64,000 nt of DNA. Origin: VAZQ01 sp963725185 (lineage in GTDB: Bacteria > Pseudomonadota > Alphaproteobacteria > Rhizobiales > Xanthobacteraceae). Shown one piece after another: positions 52,942 to 62,536 of this stretch. The notes beneath the pieces were generated by a model that was not told where the DNA came from, ran no database searches, and worked only from the letters and a program-made list of their open reading frames with translations. Positions within the stretch are counted from its first letter, which is position 1; every line of letters starts with the position of its first letter. The stretch is taken from assembly GCA_963725185.1 (NCBI GenBank), contig CAVRXO010000003.1:806001-870000 (forward strand). The letters run 5' to 3'. The position numbers and the translations under genes are program-made.

Positions 52942-53463
52942 ATGTCAATTCGTTTGGCCGCCGCTGCCGCAGTCGCTGCGATCATCGCCGTTCCGGCTAC
53001 CGCCGGCGCGCAAGTGCTGACCGAGAAGAATGTCTCGGTCCGCATGGCCTTGGCGATCGCGGAGACGGCGCTTGCCGAATGCGGAGATCACGTATCGGTC
53101 GCCGTCGTCGATCGCACCGGCCGGCTGCGCGTCTTCCTCCAGGGTGACGGGGCGGCGCCGCACAACATCGAGCTCGCGCGCCGCAAGGCCTATACGGCGG
53201 AAACGTTCGGGCGGCCCTCGGCCGAATGGGCGCAGCGCACCGATACCGCCGCCGCCGCGGCCGCCGCAACCAGCGGCAATGGCCAGAACATCTCCGGCCA
53301 GCGCGCGCTGACGGACGTCATTCCGCTGCAGGGCGGCGTTCCGATCAAGGTCGGCGACGTGACCATCGGCGGCGTCGGCCTGAGCGGAGCCCCCAAGGGC
53401 GGGCCGCAGGAAGAGGCTTGCGGCAAGGCCGGCGTCGACAAGGTGGCGGACCAGCTGAAGTAG
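52942..53463 (+). CDS. GlcG/HbpS-family secreted heme-binding protein
   Basis: 173 residues; GGAGGATATAG precedes ATG 52942. A signal peptide (LAAAAAVAAIIAVPATAGAQ) is followed by the GlcG/HbpS pattern: VSVAVVDRTGRLRVFLQGDG, ARRKAYTAETFGRPSAEWAQ and GVPIKVGDVTIGGVGLSGA. The family binds heme or small cofactors and in some cases works as an extracellular redox sensor component. It lies 117 bases before the next secreted protein gene on the same strand. Confidence 0.82.
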   Translation: MSIRLAAAAAVAAIIAVPATAGAQVLTEKNVSVRMALAIAETALAECGDHVSVAVVDRTGRLRVFLQGDGAAPHNIELARRKAYTAETFGRPSAEWAQRTDTAAAAAAATSGNGQNISGQRALTDVIPLQGGVPIKVGDVTIGGVGLSGAPKGGPQEEACGKAGVDKVADQLK

Positions 53464-53580
53464 GCCGGCCGAGCTCCGGTGCGGATCGACTCGCTTGCGC
53501 GGCTGCCGCCCTCGTGGCGGCAGCCGAGCTGTGCGGCATACAATTCCGGCAGGCGGCAGACGAATAGAGAGGCTCAAGGA

Positions 53581-54315
53581 ATGCGAACAGGTTCAATGAA
53601 TCATTTTTCGAAGCGTTTCCTCAGGTTTGTTCCCCTGGCGCTGGGCGCCGCCGTACTGGCGGTGGTCGCGGCTCCGGCCGGGGCACTGGCGCAAGCTGCC
53701 GACAATCAATCCGCCTATGTGGTCACCTACATCGAGGTTGCGCCTGCCGCCGAGATGCAGACCGCCAATCTGCTGCGGCGAGTTGCCGCCGCGAGCCGCA
53801 AGGAGACTGGAAACCTGCACTATGAGGTTCTCCAGCAAACCGAACGGCACAGCCAGTTCGCCATCCTGGAAGCCTGGACCGACGGGAAGGCGTTCGAAGC
53901 CCATGGCGGCGGGACCGCCATGAAGCAGTTCCGCGGCGAACTCGATCCGCTGCGCATCGGTTTTTATGACGAGCGGCTCGACACCGGAATCGACCTCGGC
54001 CCGACCTCGGCGCCGGCCGGCAAGGATGCGATCTATGTGATCACCCATGTGGACGTGACGGGTCCGTTCAAGGACGATGCCATTGTGATGATGAAGAAGC
54101 TCGCCGCCGACAGCCGCCGCGAACCGGGCGCCGAGCGTTACGAGATTTGGCAGCAGAACAACCGGTTGAATTACTTCACCGTAATCGAGATATGGAAGGA
54201 CCAGCTGGCGCTCGACGCCCATGGCCTCGCCGCCGGCACGCGGGAGTTCCGCGAGAAGGTCGGCCACATGATGGGCGCGCTCTATGACGACCGGCGCTAC
54301 AAGAATCTGGAGTGA
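53581..54315 (+). CDS. Secreted protein with two ABM-type (antibiotic biosynthesis monooxygenase) domains
   Basis: 244 residues (ATG 53581; ATG 53596 is an alternative). The signal peptide ends near GALAQAAD. Two copies of the ferredoxin-like ABM fold follow: VVTYIEVAPAAEMQTANLLR with LHYEVLQQTERHSQFAILEA, and VITHVDVTGPFKDDAIVMMK with YEIWQQNNRLNYFTVIEIWK. Cytoplasmic relatives degrade heme or oxidise quinones; a periplasmic tandem is less usual. With the GlcG/HbpS gene just upstream, a shared role in heme or oxidative chemistry is a reasonable inference. Confidence 0.72.
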   Translation: MRTGSMNHFSKRFLRFVPLALGAAVLAVVAAPAGALAQAADNQSAYVVTYIEVAPAAEMQTANLLRRVAAASRKETGNLHYEVLQQTERHSQFAILEAWTDGKAFEAHGGGTAMKQFRGELDPLRIGFYDERLDTGIDLGPTSAPAGKDAIYVITHVDVTGPFKDDAIVMMKKLAADSRREPGAERYEIWQQNNRLNYFTVIEIWKDQLALDAHGLAAGTREFREKVGHMMGALYDDRRYKNLE

Positions 54316-54387
54316 GGATCGCTTCGAAACGGAACGACGATCTCGGGGTTGCCGGGGAGCCTGTGCGTATCCCCGCTGCCATTGACC

Positions 54388-55254
54388 TCACTTCTTGATC
54401 TGCTTGAAAAAGCTCAGGTCCGGCGGCGGCTGGTCCTTCTTGGTGGGCATAAGGCGGCCATCGGCGCTCTTGTAGTAATACTCATTGCCGATGGCGATCA
54501 ACGCGGTGTCCTCGGTAATGCAATAAGCTTCTTTCCATTCGAACCGCGGGTTCGAATTGCGCACGTATCTCTTGTCCACGCTCCAGGGTCGCGTCAGGGC
54601 ATGGTCGATCACGGTCATCTCGTCATGCAGGATGTTCGGATTGGCATTGTCGCGATGGATACGCTCCTGGAACACGGATTGATTGTCGTAGTGGAGAGGT
54701 AGACCGGTGGCGTCGTAGGAGCGCGGCCCCTTGAAGCCGCGCGTCTCGACCAGCAGCGTGTCGTACTGACCGCTGCCGCTGTCGTCGATCCATCGGCCGA
54801 TCGAATAGCCCGAATAGCTCGGGTCGATATCCTTGGGCCAGTCGCGTCCGTCGGTGAAGATTCGACGGTAGTGATCGGAGCCGCCGACCAGAATGTAGGT
54901 GGTCTCCGGGGTGACGATGAATTCCAGCGGTCGGGTGGCGACCATCATGAACGGCATGCCGGCGGGGGCGCAGAGGGCGTGGGCGGCAAAATTGCCCTCC
55001 CCGCCGTTGGCCTGGTCCGCAAGGCTTGCTTCCAGGACCTTCTGATACTCGGGCGTCAGCGGGGCTTGCTGGCCGGCTCCCCATGGCTTGGTCTGGTCGA
55101 ATGAAGCCTGCCCGCCGAGCCCGCTGACGACGAACCGCCCCCAGGCCCCCTTCCAGTCGGGGTACACCCCAATATCGGCGGCGCGGACGCCGCCGATGGG
55201 CACCATCACCAGACCCATAGCCGCGATTGCGCCGATCCAGCTGCGACGATGCAT
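54388..55254 (-). CDS. Secreted protein of unknown function, paralogue 3
   Basis: 288 residues from ATG 55254 (GGGAGGTTGTAA upstream). A signal peptide (IGAIAAMGLVMVPIGGVRA) is followed by the family blocks YPDWKGAWGRF, APLTPEYQKVLEASLADQAN, RRIFTDGRDWPKDIDPSYSG, GLPLHYDNQSVFQERI, IDHALTRPWSV and the end KKDQPPPDLSFFKQ. It has a Cys pair (CAPAG and YCITED). It is the same family as the genes at 29833-31555 and 58898-59773. Confidence 0.7.
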   Translation of the reverse strand: MHRRSWIGAIAAMGLVMVPIGGVRAADIGVYPDWKGAWGRFVVSGLGGQASFDQTKPWGAGQQAPLTPEYQKVLEASLADQANGGEGNFAAHALCAPAGMPFMMVATRPLEFIVTPETTYILVGGSDHYRRIFTDGRDWPKDIDPSYSGYSIGRWIDDSGSGQYDTLLVETRGFKGPRSYDATGLPLHYDNQSVFQERIHRDNANPNILHDEMTVIDHALTRPWSVDKRYVRNSNPRFEWKEAYCITEDTALIAIGNEYYYKSADGRLMPTKKDQPPPDLSFFKQIKK

Positions 55255-55494
55255 TTACAACCTCCCTTTGATCTTTATCCGACGCGCCATGCGCCGGCGA
55301 GGCCCCTGCAGATGGTCCTCATGGGACTTTTCCCCGCCATCTTGGCTCCATTTCCAGTAACGGTGCACGGAGCGCGAAACGCGTCAAGGCTGGCCGGGGC
55401 AACGTTTTCGGCTCGATGCTTCCGACCTTGGAACCGATGGCACGCAGCCGACGTTCTCATGCGACGCGAATTGTTCCCTCCAATGGAGGCACTC

Positions 55495-55776
55495 ATGATC
55501 CGTTTGCCCGTTCATGCTGCGGCGGCCATGATATTTGGACTGGCGACTGCCATGGGTTCCCCCCTCGCCGCCGACGCCCATCCTATCGGGCTCATTCTGG
55601 GCTGCGGTTCAGGATGGGATTACTGCATGGAAGCCTGCAACTATAACGTTCCCGGAGGACCAGCTCTGGGGCAATGCAAGGACTATTGCTCCACAACAGC
55701 CAGTGTTTGCGAAGCAAGCCGGATACCTCGGCCGGCCAGCTATCGCCATTCCCGTTATCCGACTGCTCGAAAGTAG
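55495..55776 (+). CDS. Small secreted cysteine-rich protein
   Basis: 93 residues from ATG 55495; AATGGAGG lies upstream. A signal peptide (AAAAMIFGLATAMGSPLAADA) is followed by a short mature part with six cysteines (GCGSGWDYCMEACNYN, GQCKDYCSTTASVC), enough for three disulphides, and a basic tail. No family is recognised. Small disulphide-rich secreted proteins can be toxins, inhibitors or envelope factors. Confidence 0.55.
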   Translation: MIRLPVHAAAAMIFGLATAMGSPLAADAHPIGLILGCGSGWDYCMEACNYNVPGGPALGQCKDYCSTTASVCEASRIPRPASYRHSRYPTARK

Positions 55777-55888
55777 CTGGAGCTATCCGGGGCCGCCTCG
55801 TTCATGGCTTTGGCGAAGTTTTGGTAAAGCCAAATATGCGAAGGCTGTCCCGACGGCTATTGCGAAGGCTATGCCGACCTCCGGCACA

Positions 55889-57349
55889 TCACGATTCCGC
55901 GACCGGCGGCGCCGGTCCATCAAGCTTGCTGATGAGCGCTTGAACACAGTCGGCCCAGGCGCGAGGACGATACTCCGCCCGCAGCCGCGCTTCCCGCGCC
56001 GCCCGGTAACCGGAATCAAACAGCGCTCGCTCGATCTTCCCGAGCGCGTCGTCATCGTTGGTTGGATCGAAATAGTCGATCAAATCGCCGCCGACTTCAG
56101 GGATCGACGTGCGGTTCGAGGCGACGCAGAACTTGCCATGCACGAGGCTCTCCGCGACCGGCAGTCCCCACCCCTCGCAAAGGCTCGGAAACACCGTGAA
56201 CAGGCAGGAACGATAGGCTTGGCGTAGTTCCGCCTCGGACAGTCCGGGCATCAGCATGATCTTGCCGCCCAGATAATCGCTTGCCGCAAGGTCCGTCAGC
56301 AGGTCGTCGACCATCCAACCGACCTGCCCGGCAAAGATCAAGTTCGGCACGGCATCCGCGCCGTGCCGATCCAGCAGCCGACGCCATATCCGGACGAGCA
56401 GCCGATGGTTTTTCCGGATTTCAATCGTGGAGACAAACAGCACATACGGCTGCGGCAGGCTTGTCGTCATCCGATCCACGGTTATCGGCCGATCGCTCAG
56501 GCTGGAGCCCAGCGCCACCACCTCGACGCTTGGCAATGACCGTCCGGCCTCCGCCGCCCACCTGGTCAGGGCATTCCGCGAATGCCGAGAAATGGTGAGC
56601 AGCAGATCTGTCACCGGAATGGCCTCTTGAAGCCAATTTTGAAATTGAGCGACGTGCTGCTCCTCGACGAAACCGCCATTCTCGATCGGAATGAGATCGT
56701 AGATCAGCATTGAAAACCGGATTCCGTAGCGCCGCTTCGCTTCCGCGATATGCTTCATATAGTGGGGAAACCCCCAACCGGCGCCGAGCGAGACGATGAT
56801 GTCGCCAGGCTCCAGGAGCCGCTCGAAATGACGTCGCCCGAACCGCATATGGACGATATCGCGAACCGCAGCCTTCAAAAGTGAAAGGAAAAATCGCGGA
56901 TGGCGGACGATCAGCGGCAGCATGCCGGATGGATCGTTCAAAGACCGCGCAGGCTCCCAAATTGCCTTCCACGGGGCATTGGCGCCGGGCGGTTGCAGAT
57001 ATGCCGAAATGATCGTGTCGAAATCGATTGCCTCAAATTGCTTGGTGTACACGCTGAGCCGGCAGAACCTTACGCGTCCAGCGCCGCCATAGAGTCTCTC
57101 GGCCTCGGCAAAGATCTCAAATGGGACGCGCTGCAGCCCGGTCGGATTGCGAAAATGATCAAAGTATCGGAGAAAATCCTCGACTTCGAACCACACCACC
57201 GGTCGACGACCGGGGCTGCGGCCGTCTTCTCCCTCAGTAGGCTCGCCACTCCCGTTCCGGCGGACGTTTGCTCTCAGATCCCCCACGCCCACACGTCCAT
57301 TTCGCCGTCGCCGCCCCCATGCCTTAGAATCGTACTTGTCGGACATCAT
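55889..57349 (-). CDS. Family 4 glycosyltransferase
   Basis: 486 residues from ATG 57349. The N-terminal half has WFEVEDFLRYFDHFRNPTGL and RVPFEIFAEAERLY, typical of rhizobial GT4 enzymes in polysaccharide clusters. GWGFPHYMKHIAEAKRRYGI with LIYDLIPIE follows. The donor-binding C-terminal half has PYVLFVSTIEIRKNHRLLVR, MLMPGLSEAELRQAYRSCLF, TVFPSLCEGWGLPVAESL and GKFCVASNRTSIPEVGG with the EX7E-like glutamates. It should transfer a sugar from an activated donor at the inner membrane. It is divergent from the P450 gene with about 110 bases between. No other polysaccharide genes are adjacent. Confidence 0.85.
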   Translation of the reverse strand: MMSDKYDSKAWGRRRRNGRVGVGDLRANVRRNGSGEPTEGEDGRSPGRRPVVWFEVEDFLRYFDHFRNPTGLQRVPFEIFAEAERLYGGAGRVRFCRLSVYTKQFEAIDFDTIISAYLQPPGANAPWKAIWEPARSLNDPSGMLPLIVRHPRFFLSLLKAAVRDIVHMRFGRRHFERLLEPGDIIVSLGAGWGFPHYMKHIAEAKRRYGIRFSMLIYDLIPIENGGFVEEQHVAQFQNWLQEAIPVTDLLLTISRHSRNALTRWAAEAGRSLPSVEVVALGSSLSDRPITVDRMTTSLPQPYVLFVSTIEIRKNHRLLVRIWRRLLDRHGADAVPNLIFAGQVGWMVDDLLTDLAASDYLGGKIMLMPGLSEAELRQAYRSCLFTVFPSLCEGWGLPVAESLVHGKFCVASNRTSIPEVGGDLIDYFDPTNDDDALGKIERALFDSGYRAAREARLRAEYRPRAWADCVQALISKLDGPAPPVAES

Positions 57350-57456
57350 AGGGTCTTTGTCCACTGCCACATCATGCTCGCATATCTGTGCATCCTGGGG
57401 CGAATTGATGTCGCCCGCCTCGTACGATGAGAAGCCCGCTGGCAGGACAAGACGCC

Positions 57457-58839
57457 ATGAAAGCTCCGACAGCAGCCAAGGAATACGCCGTCGTCGAGGA
57501 TACCTATCTCGCTCCGCGGTTCGGCCTGATCGAATTTCTCCGGCGCGTGCGCGAGGATCAGCTTTCGACCCTGGTGCCGGAGCTGTTCGAACGGAACATG
57601 ATCTACAATCGCCTCCTGTTCCTGCACAGCTTCGTGCTCAACAAGCCCGAATATATCGAGCATGTGCTGCTGACCAATCACGAGAATTACAGCAAGAGCC
57701 ATTTCCTGCGGCGACTGCTGGGGCCGGTTCTGGGCAACGGGCTCCTCACCAGCGAAGGCGAGCTCTGGCGACGCCAGCGCCGCATTGCGGCGCCTGCGTT
57801 CCACAACAAGCGCATTGCCGAGTTCATCGCCACTTTCGCCTCCTGCACGCAAGCGACGCTGGCACGCTGGCGAACCCTGACGCAGCCCTTCGACGTGACC
57901 GCCGAGATGATGGCGCTGACGCTCAATATCATCGCCCGCACCATGTTCTCGCGGGACGTCAGCGGCGAGGTCGAGGCGGTCCGGCGGCTCATGGAAGTCG
58001 TCGTAACCCTGCGTCCGAGCGTGCTCGACCTCCTGGGCCTGCCGGAATGGCTGCCGCGGCATCAACCGAGGGCCCATCGCCGCGCTGTCGCGGAGTTCGA
58101 GACCCTCGTGTCGGGCTTCCTGGCCGAGCGCCGAGCGGATGGGATCGATCGCCGCGACCTTCTCTCGATGCTGCTCGCGGCCCGCGATCCCGAAACCGGC
58201 AGGACCATGAGCGACAGGCAGCTGCGCGACGAAATCCTCACGATCTTCCTTGCCGGCCATGAGACCACGGCCAACGCCCTGGGCTGGATCTGGTACCTGC
58301 TGGCACGCCATCCGGAGGCAGAGGCGCGGCTCCACGACGAGCTTGACCGGGTATTGGGAGCACGCATGCCGACCGCCGCCGATCTCGCCTCCCTGGAATG
58401 GACCCGCATGGTGATCGAAGAGGCGATGAGACTATACCCGCCGGCACACGCGATCGCACGCACCGCCCGGCGCGAGGATCGGATCGGCGGCGTGCGTGTG
58501 CCAGCAGGCGCGCTCATCACCATCAGCATCTATGTGACCCATCGCAATCCCAACCTGTGGCCGGACCCCGAACGCTTCGAGCCCGAGCGGTTCGCCCCCG
58601 CGGAGGTCGGCCGGCGCCATCGCTTCGCCTATCTGCCGTTCGGTGGCGGGCCGCGCATCTGCATCGGGAACGGCTTTGCACTGGCTGAGATGCAGGTCAT
58701 CGTCGCCGCCATCGCGCAACGCTACCGGGTGCGGCTTGCGCCTGGCCATGTCGTGCAACCCATCGGGCTCATCAGCCTGCGGGCCAAGGGTGGCATCTGG
58801 GTAACGCTCGAGCCGCGTCGGGGCGCCACCGCTGCCTGA
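57457..58839 (+). CDS. Cytochrome P450
   Basis: 460 residues from ATG 57457 (AGGAC upstream; ATG 57427 lacks a ribosome binding site). The I-helix oxygen motif is FLAGHETTANAL, the K-helix ExxR is EEAMRLYPPA, the PERF-like region DPERFEPERFAP and the heme ligand loop AYLPFGGGPRICIGNGFALA with the Cys. The soluble, self-contained form needs an external ferredoxin or flavodoxin reductase, none of which is adjacent. The sequence resembles CYP102/CYP4-like fatty-acid or terpene hydroxylases more than steroid enzymes; the substrate is unknown. Confidence 0.9.
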   Translation: MKAPTAAKEYAVVEDTYLAPRFGLIEFLRRVREDQLSTLVPELFERNMIYNRLLFLHSFVLNKPEYIEHVLLTNHENYSKSHFLRRLLGPVLGNGLLTSEGELWRRQRRIAAPAFHNKRIAEFIATFASCTQATLARWRTLTQPFDVTAEMMALTLNIIARTMFSRDVSGEVEAVRRLMEVVVTLRPSVLDLLGLPEWLPRHQPRAHRRAVAEFETLVSGFLAERRADGIDRRDLLSMLLAARDPETGRTMSDRQLRDEILTIFLAGHETTANALGWIWYLLARHPEAEARLHDELDRVLGARMPTAADLASLEWTRMVIEEAMRLYPPAHAIARTARREDRIGGVRVPAGALITISIYVTHRNPNLWPDPERFEPERFAPAEVGRRHRFAYLPFGGGPRICIGNGFALAEMQVIVAAIAQRYRVRLAPGHVVQPIGLISLRAKGGIWVTLEPRRGATAA

Positions 58840-58897
58840 GCCGGACGGCTCTGCGCCGGCCGCAACTTCGCGCTGCGTTCCTCCCCTTCTGCTGCCG

Positions 58898-59773
58898 TCA
58901 CTTCTGGTACTGCTTGAAATACCGCAGATCCGGCGGCGGCTGGTCCTTCTTGGCCGGCATCAAGAGGCCATCCGCGCTCAGGAAGTAGTTTTCGTTGGCG
59001 ATCACGGCCTGGTGGGTGTTCTCCATGCAGGAAACGCGGCTGAAGTTCGGATAGGGACTCGGGTTGCGCTTATAGGTCTTGTCGACGCTCCACGGCCGCG
59101 TCAATGCGTGGTCGATCACGGTGATCTCGTCATGCAGCGTGTTCGGATCGTCCTTGTCGAGATGGAAGCGCTCCTTGAAGATCGACTGATTGTCGAAGTG
59201 CAGCGGCAGCCCGGTGGCGTCGTAGGCGCGAGGTCCCTTGAACGGACCACGCGTCTCGACTTCGAGCGCGTCGTAGACCCCGCTGCCGCTGGTATCGATC
59301 CACCTGCCTATCGCATATCCCTGATAGGTCGGCTCGACGTCGGTGGGCCAAGGACGCCCATCGGTGAAAATCCGACGAAGATCGCTGCTGCCGGTCGCGA
59401 TATAGGTGGTTTCCGGCGTGATGATGTATTCGATTGTGGGCGTCGACATCATGCTCGGCATGCCGCCCGGGATGCACCTGGCATGGTCGAGAAAATTGCC
59501 CTGCCCGCCTTTGGCCTGATCGGCCATGCTTTCCTCATGGATCTTCTTGTACTCTGGCGTCAACGGCGCTTCCTGCGCCGGGCCGAAGGCCTTGTAGGGG
59601 TCGAACTTGATCGACTGGCCTCCAAGCCGTGGGCTCACGGTGTCCCACTGGCCTTTCCAGTTGGGGTATTTGGTCTCGGCTGCCTGCGCGCCGCCTATTG
59701 TCGCACCACCCAATGTCACCACCAGCGCGGCGGCCAGTGCGAACACTCCGGTCGAGCTTCCATGCCACATCAT
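58898..59773 (-). CDS. Secreted protein of unknown function, paralogue 4
   Basis: 291 residues from ATG 59773; GGGGAGGCAA lies immediately upstream. A signal peptide (VFALAAALVVTLGGATIGGA) is followed by KYPNWKGQWDTV, APLTPEYKKIHEESMADQAK, RRIFTDGRPWPTDVEPTYQG, GLPLHFDNQSIFKERFHL, a DEITVIDHALTRPWSV block and KKDQPPPDLRYFKQ. It is the fourth intact member in the window. It is convergent with the P450 gene. Confidence 0.7.
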   Translation of the reverse strand: MMWHGSSTGVFALAAALVVTLGGATIGGAQAAETKYPNWKGQWDTVSPRLGGQSIKFDPYKAFGPAQEAPLTPEYKKIHEESMADQAKGGQGNFLDHARCIPGGMPSMMSTPTIEYIITPETTYIATGSSDLRRIFTDGRPWPTDVEPTYQGYAIGRWIDTSGSGVYDALEVETRGPFKGPRAYDATGLPLHFDNQSIFKERFHLDKDDPNTLHDEITVIDHALTRPWSVDKTYKRNPSPYPNFSRVSCMENTHQAVIANENYFLSADGLLMPAKKDQPPPDLRYFKQYQK

Positions 59774-60316
59774 TTGCCTCCCCTGCGTTGCCGGACTGCT
59801 TGCTTCATCGTCACGGACACGACGCAACACAACGGCGAGGCTACACTATCCGCACCTGACATGGAACGGCGTCTAGGGCACGACGTCTGCCCGATCGAGA
59901 TGATCGGAGCAGCATGCACTTGACGCCGATCCGGTCATCACGATTTGAGCAGCCAACCAAAGATGCTTCAGGTCGCCGAATCCGGCTTCAAGGTGCGCAG
60001 AGACCCCACCAACGCATCGAGGTCCTTCTGAGTCAGCGGTGGCTCATGGATCGCACTCTTGAAGGAGCATCATCCGGACCGGGCCAACATCGGCCGCGAG
60101 CTACCAGACAACCAGCGGCACCAAACGATACCACGCCGGCGCCTGCCGCTCCCGCGACGCGCCGATTTCACATCGCTCCGGCCCAGCGCGCCGATCCGCA
60201 CGGCCGAGACACGATCCCGCGGCCCGCTGGGCGCCTACGCAACTGCGAGCCGTGCGGTGCAGCACGAGAAGCCGCCCGCCCCCGCGTGGCGGCACCGCAG
60301 AGCCCGACCGAGGAAA
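59774..60316. other. Intergenic region, no gene recognised
   Basis: About 540 bases. Frames are open here and there but with atypical codon use and no start signals. No repeat stands out. Confidence 0.4.
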
Positions 60317-60730
60317 TCAGCCGATGTATTCCGCGCGCTTCTGCTCTTCGACCTCGGTCTGCGTCTTCGGTTGAGCGGGAAGCTGAAGCACCGTCGCTTC
60401 CTGACCTTCGCACAGATACGTCAACAGAACTATCTTCCCGTCGGGAAATTCCAACGCATCGTGATGCGTATGGGGAAGATCCTTGTTGACCTGTCGAAAG
60501 ATCGCCGTTTTGTAGCCAAGCGTCTTCTGCTTGGGCAGGATGAAGCCGAAGGCGGGAACTGTTGCTTCCTCGCTGAAAGCGAGTTCGGTTCCCGGAAGGA
60601 CGCAGACCGCCATCGCCGGATTTTCTTGAGCCGCAAATCCGCGCGTGCCGCTTCTGAAATCGTGCGTCGTGAGCTTGTCGCCGACTCGAGCGGGACGCGA
60701 CATCACATTCTGAAGGCTATAGTCGCACAT
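60317..60730 (-). CDS. Conserved-looking hypothetical protein
   Basis: 137 residues from ATG 60730; AGAGGAGTTCC lies upstream. CDYSLQNVMSRPARVGDKLT, then TRGFAAQENPAMAVCVLPGT and ELAFSEEATVPAFGF is a pattern I associate with hypothetical proteins of bradyrhizobia; HTHHDALEFPDGKIVLLTYL follows, with a His pair that could bind a metal. The end is Gln/Glu-rich. No signal peptide. Function unknown. Confidence 0.62.
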   Translation of the reverse strand: MCDYSLQNVMSRPARVGDKLTTHDFRSGTRGFAAQENPAMAVCVLPGTELAFSEEATVPAFGFILPKQKTLGYKTAIFRQVNKDLPHTHHDALEFPDGKIVLLTYLCEGQEATVLQLPAQPKTQTEVEEQKRAEYIG

Positions 60731-61763
60731 GTCGGAACTCCTCTTTGGAGCCCCCAACCCTATGGCACACAGCCGACTAAACCTCCCACCACGCCGGTGT
60801 ACTGTCAAATTAAACTTCTCGAATGAGAGGGCAATCAGCGCGGGCGAGTAACGCATCGCACCCTCGACCGACCCGGCACTGCACAACTCACGCGCGCTGC
60901 AGCTGCGAACCGGGTCACCTCGCCTGGCGCGGTTGCCTGACGAGGCCGGCTACCGTCCCCGTCTTCGTCGTCGGCCCCGTCGTCTGCCGCGCGCTGTGCG
61001 GTTCACGGCCAAGCTTATCCATTCACCGACCCGCGATCGTACGGCGGGATCGTCGAACAGGTCATCTATGCTGGGCGGAGGAATCTTGAGCAGTTCCTCG
61101 ATCTCCTCAAGGCGCTCGTTCCTTGCGCACTCGCTTAGCTTGCTTGGATCCCTATCGCGCACCACATGGGGCTTCCGTTCTGGCCTTCGCAGAATCAATT
61201 TTCTTGTTCCATGCTGCCGTCACAAGAGTCGCGCCCTCCAGGGTAAGCAATATTGCCCGATCGCCCTTGGCCTACGTAGCGGAGCTCGGATCCGGGTCCG
61301 TTGTGCCGGCGGGTTTTCACGCGCGGCTGGCCGGGAGAGAACCGGGCAGCATTGGCCTGGAGATATTCGGCCTCCTTGAGGCTTCGCCTTAATGGATAGC
61401 GGCAGGCCTCGGCAAAACCATGCTGGGCATGCCGCGATCTGTCTGTTCGATGGGAAACATAACCAGCATCGGAAAAATGTGACCCCAATTTCGGTCGATC
61501 AGCCTTGCGAATCCAACGGTCCGTTCCGCAATCCGTTCCCGCCGATCTTGAGCAAGGAGATTTGTTGCCGTGTTGCATCGCAACAGCACTTGCCTGACGC
61601 GTTTCATGGTTTCTCATCGATCCGGCCCGCCGCCGGCCAGGCGCGCTTTGCTTTCCGCCTTCTGGGGACTGCGGCCCCGACACACCGACTCCCCGTGCCG
61701 CCGGGAACAGCAGCGCTGGTTGCGCGTTTCACCACTGGCATTCCGCCTTGAAGGGGATTCGAC
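60731..61763. other. Gene-poor stretch
   Basis: About one kilobase with no confident gene. An 82-codon frame at 60950-61198 on the minus strand has a charged, helical middle (ERLEEIEELLKIPPPSIDDL) and an Arg-rich end, and may be real; its start has no clear ribosome binding site. The rest shows nothing recognisable. Confidence 0.35.
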
Positions 61764-61910
61764 ATGACCATTCGAGACAACATCCGCCCCCGTGAGGAGG
61801 GCCGTGGAATTGACCAACAAACTTTCTGGCTGGCTACCGTGTCGGCAACCGTGGTCGCCATCTGGGCTTTCGCGTTGATGCTGATTGCACACAACGCCGC
61901 CCTACCTTGA
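61764..61910 (+). CDS. Very small single-helix membrane protein
   Basis: 48 residues from ATG 61764; GAAGGGG lies upstream at good distance. A charged N-terminus (TIRDNIRPREEGRGIDQQ) is followed by one membrane helix (FWLATVSATVVAIWAFALML). The gene precedes the DUF3606 gene by 19 bases on the same strand. Confidence 0.5.
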   Translation: MTIRDNIRPREEGRGIDQQTFWLATVSATVVAIWAFALMLIAHNAALP

Positions 61911-61929
61911 ACTCCTGCGTGTGGATTTT

Positions 61930-62151
61930 ATGAAAATCAGCAACAACAAGCCCCCGCTGGATCGAGCAAGCCTCAATCTGGAGGACAAGAGCGCAACCAG
62001 GCGTTGGACCAAGGAATGGGGCGTCACCAAGACGGATTTGCAGCGCGCGATCGATAAGGTCGGCCCCGCAATCCACGCTGTCGCAAAAGAGCTCGGCAAA
62101 AGCCAAGAGGGCACCGCCGTCGTAGCGGACCCTCTTCTAGCACGGATTTGA
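61930..62151 (+). CDS. DUF3606-like small protein
   Basis: 73 residues from ATG 61930. RRWTKEWGVTKTDLQRAIDK and VGPAIHAVAKELGK match the DUF3606 pattern (WxxxFGVxxxxLxxAVxxVG), a small helical domain common in rhizobia and of unknown function. The gene is probably co-transcribed with the small membrane protein ahead of it. Confidence 0.68.
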   Translation: MKISNNKPPLDRASLNLEDKSATRRWTKEWGVTKTDLQRAIDKVGPAIHAVAKELGKSQEGTAVVADPLLARI

Positions 62152-62326
62152 CCGCCGCTCGGAAAGCCTGGTCCCGACCGATCAGCATGGCATTCATTTC
62201 ACATGCCCCGCTTGTGACATGCCTGCACGGCTGAAATCACGCCCGCCTGGACGCGACCCGAGCCAATCCTGGGCGTGTCAAGGGACACGCGGCGCGCTCA
62301 GCAAGCGGGTTGCCGCAGCGATCTTC

Positions 62327-62536
62327 TTATTGCGACCAGCTATGCGTGGGCGCGCGATGACGCTTCGCCATGCCGCCTCGCTGCGCCGCTATGGTTTGTC
62401 GATCGTACAACTCTGCACACCGAAGCCACCGCTCCGCCATCCGGAACCATACGTCCTTGTTCTCCGGGGTGCGTGTGAACTTGGCCATACGTTGGCACTC
62501 GGCGGCAAAACGCACGAATTTCTCCGAGGGATTCAT
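62327..62536 (-). CDS. Small helical hypothetical protein
   Basis: 69 residues from ATG 62536, with a strong ribosome binding site (GGAGGAGG). FVRFAAECQRMAKFTRTPEN and VWFRMAERWLRCAELYD is a pattern seen in many small rhizobial proteins (AECxxMAxxxxxPExKxxWxxMAERW). Function unknown. Confidence 0.62.
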   Translation of the reverse strand: MNPSEKFVRFAAECQRMAKFTRTPENKDVWFRMAERWLRCAELYDRQTIAAQRGGMAKRHRAPTHSWSQ

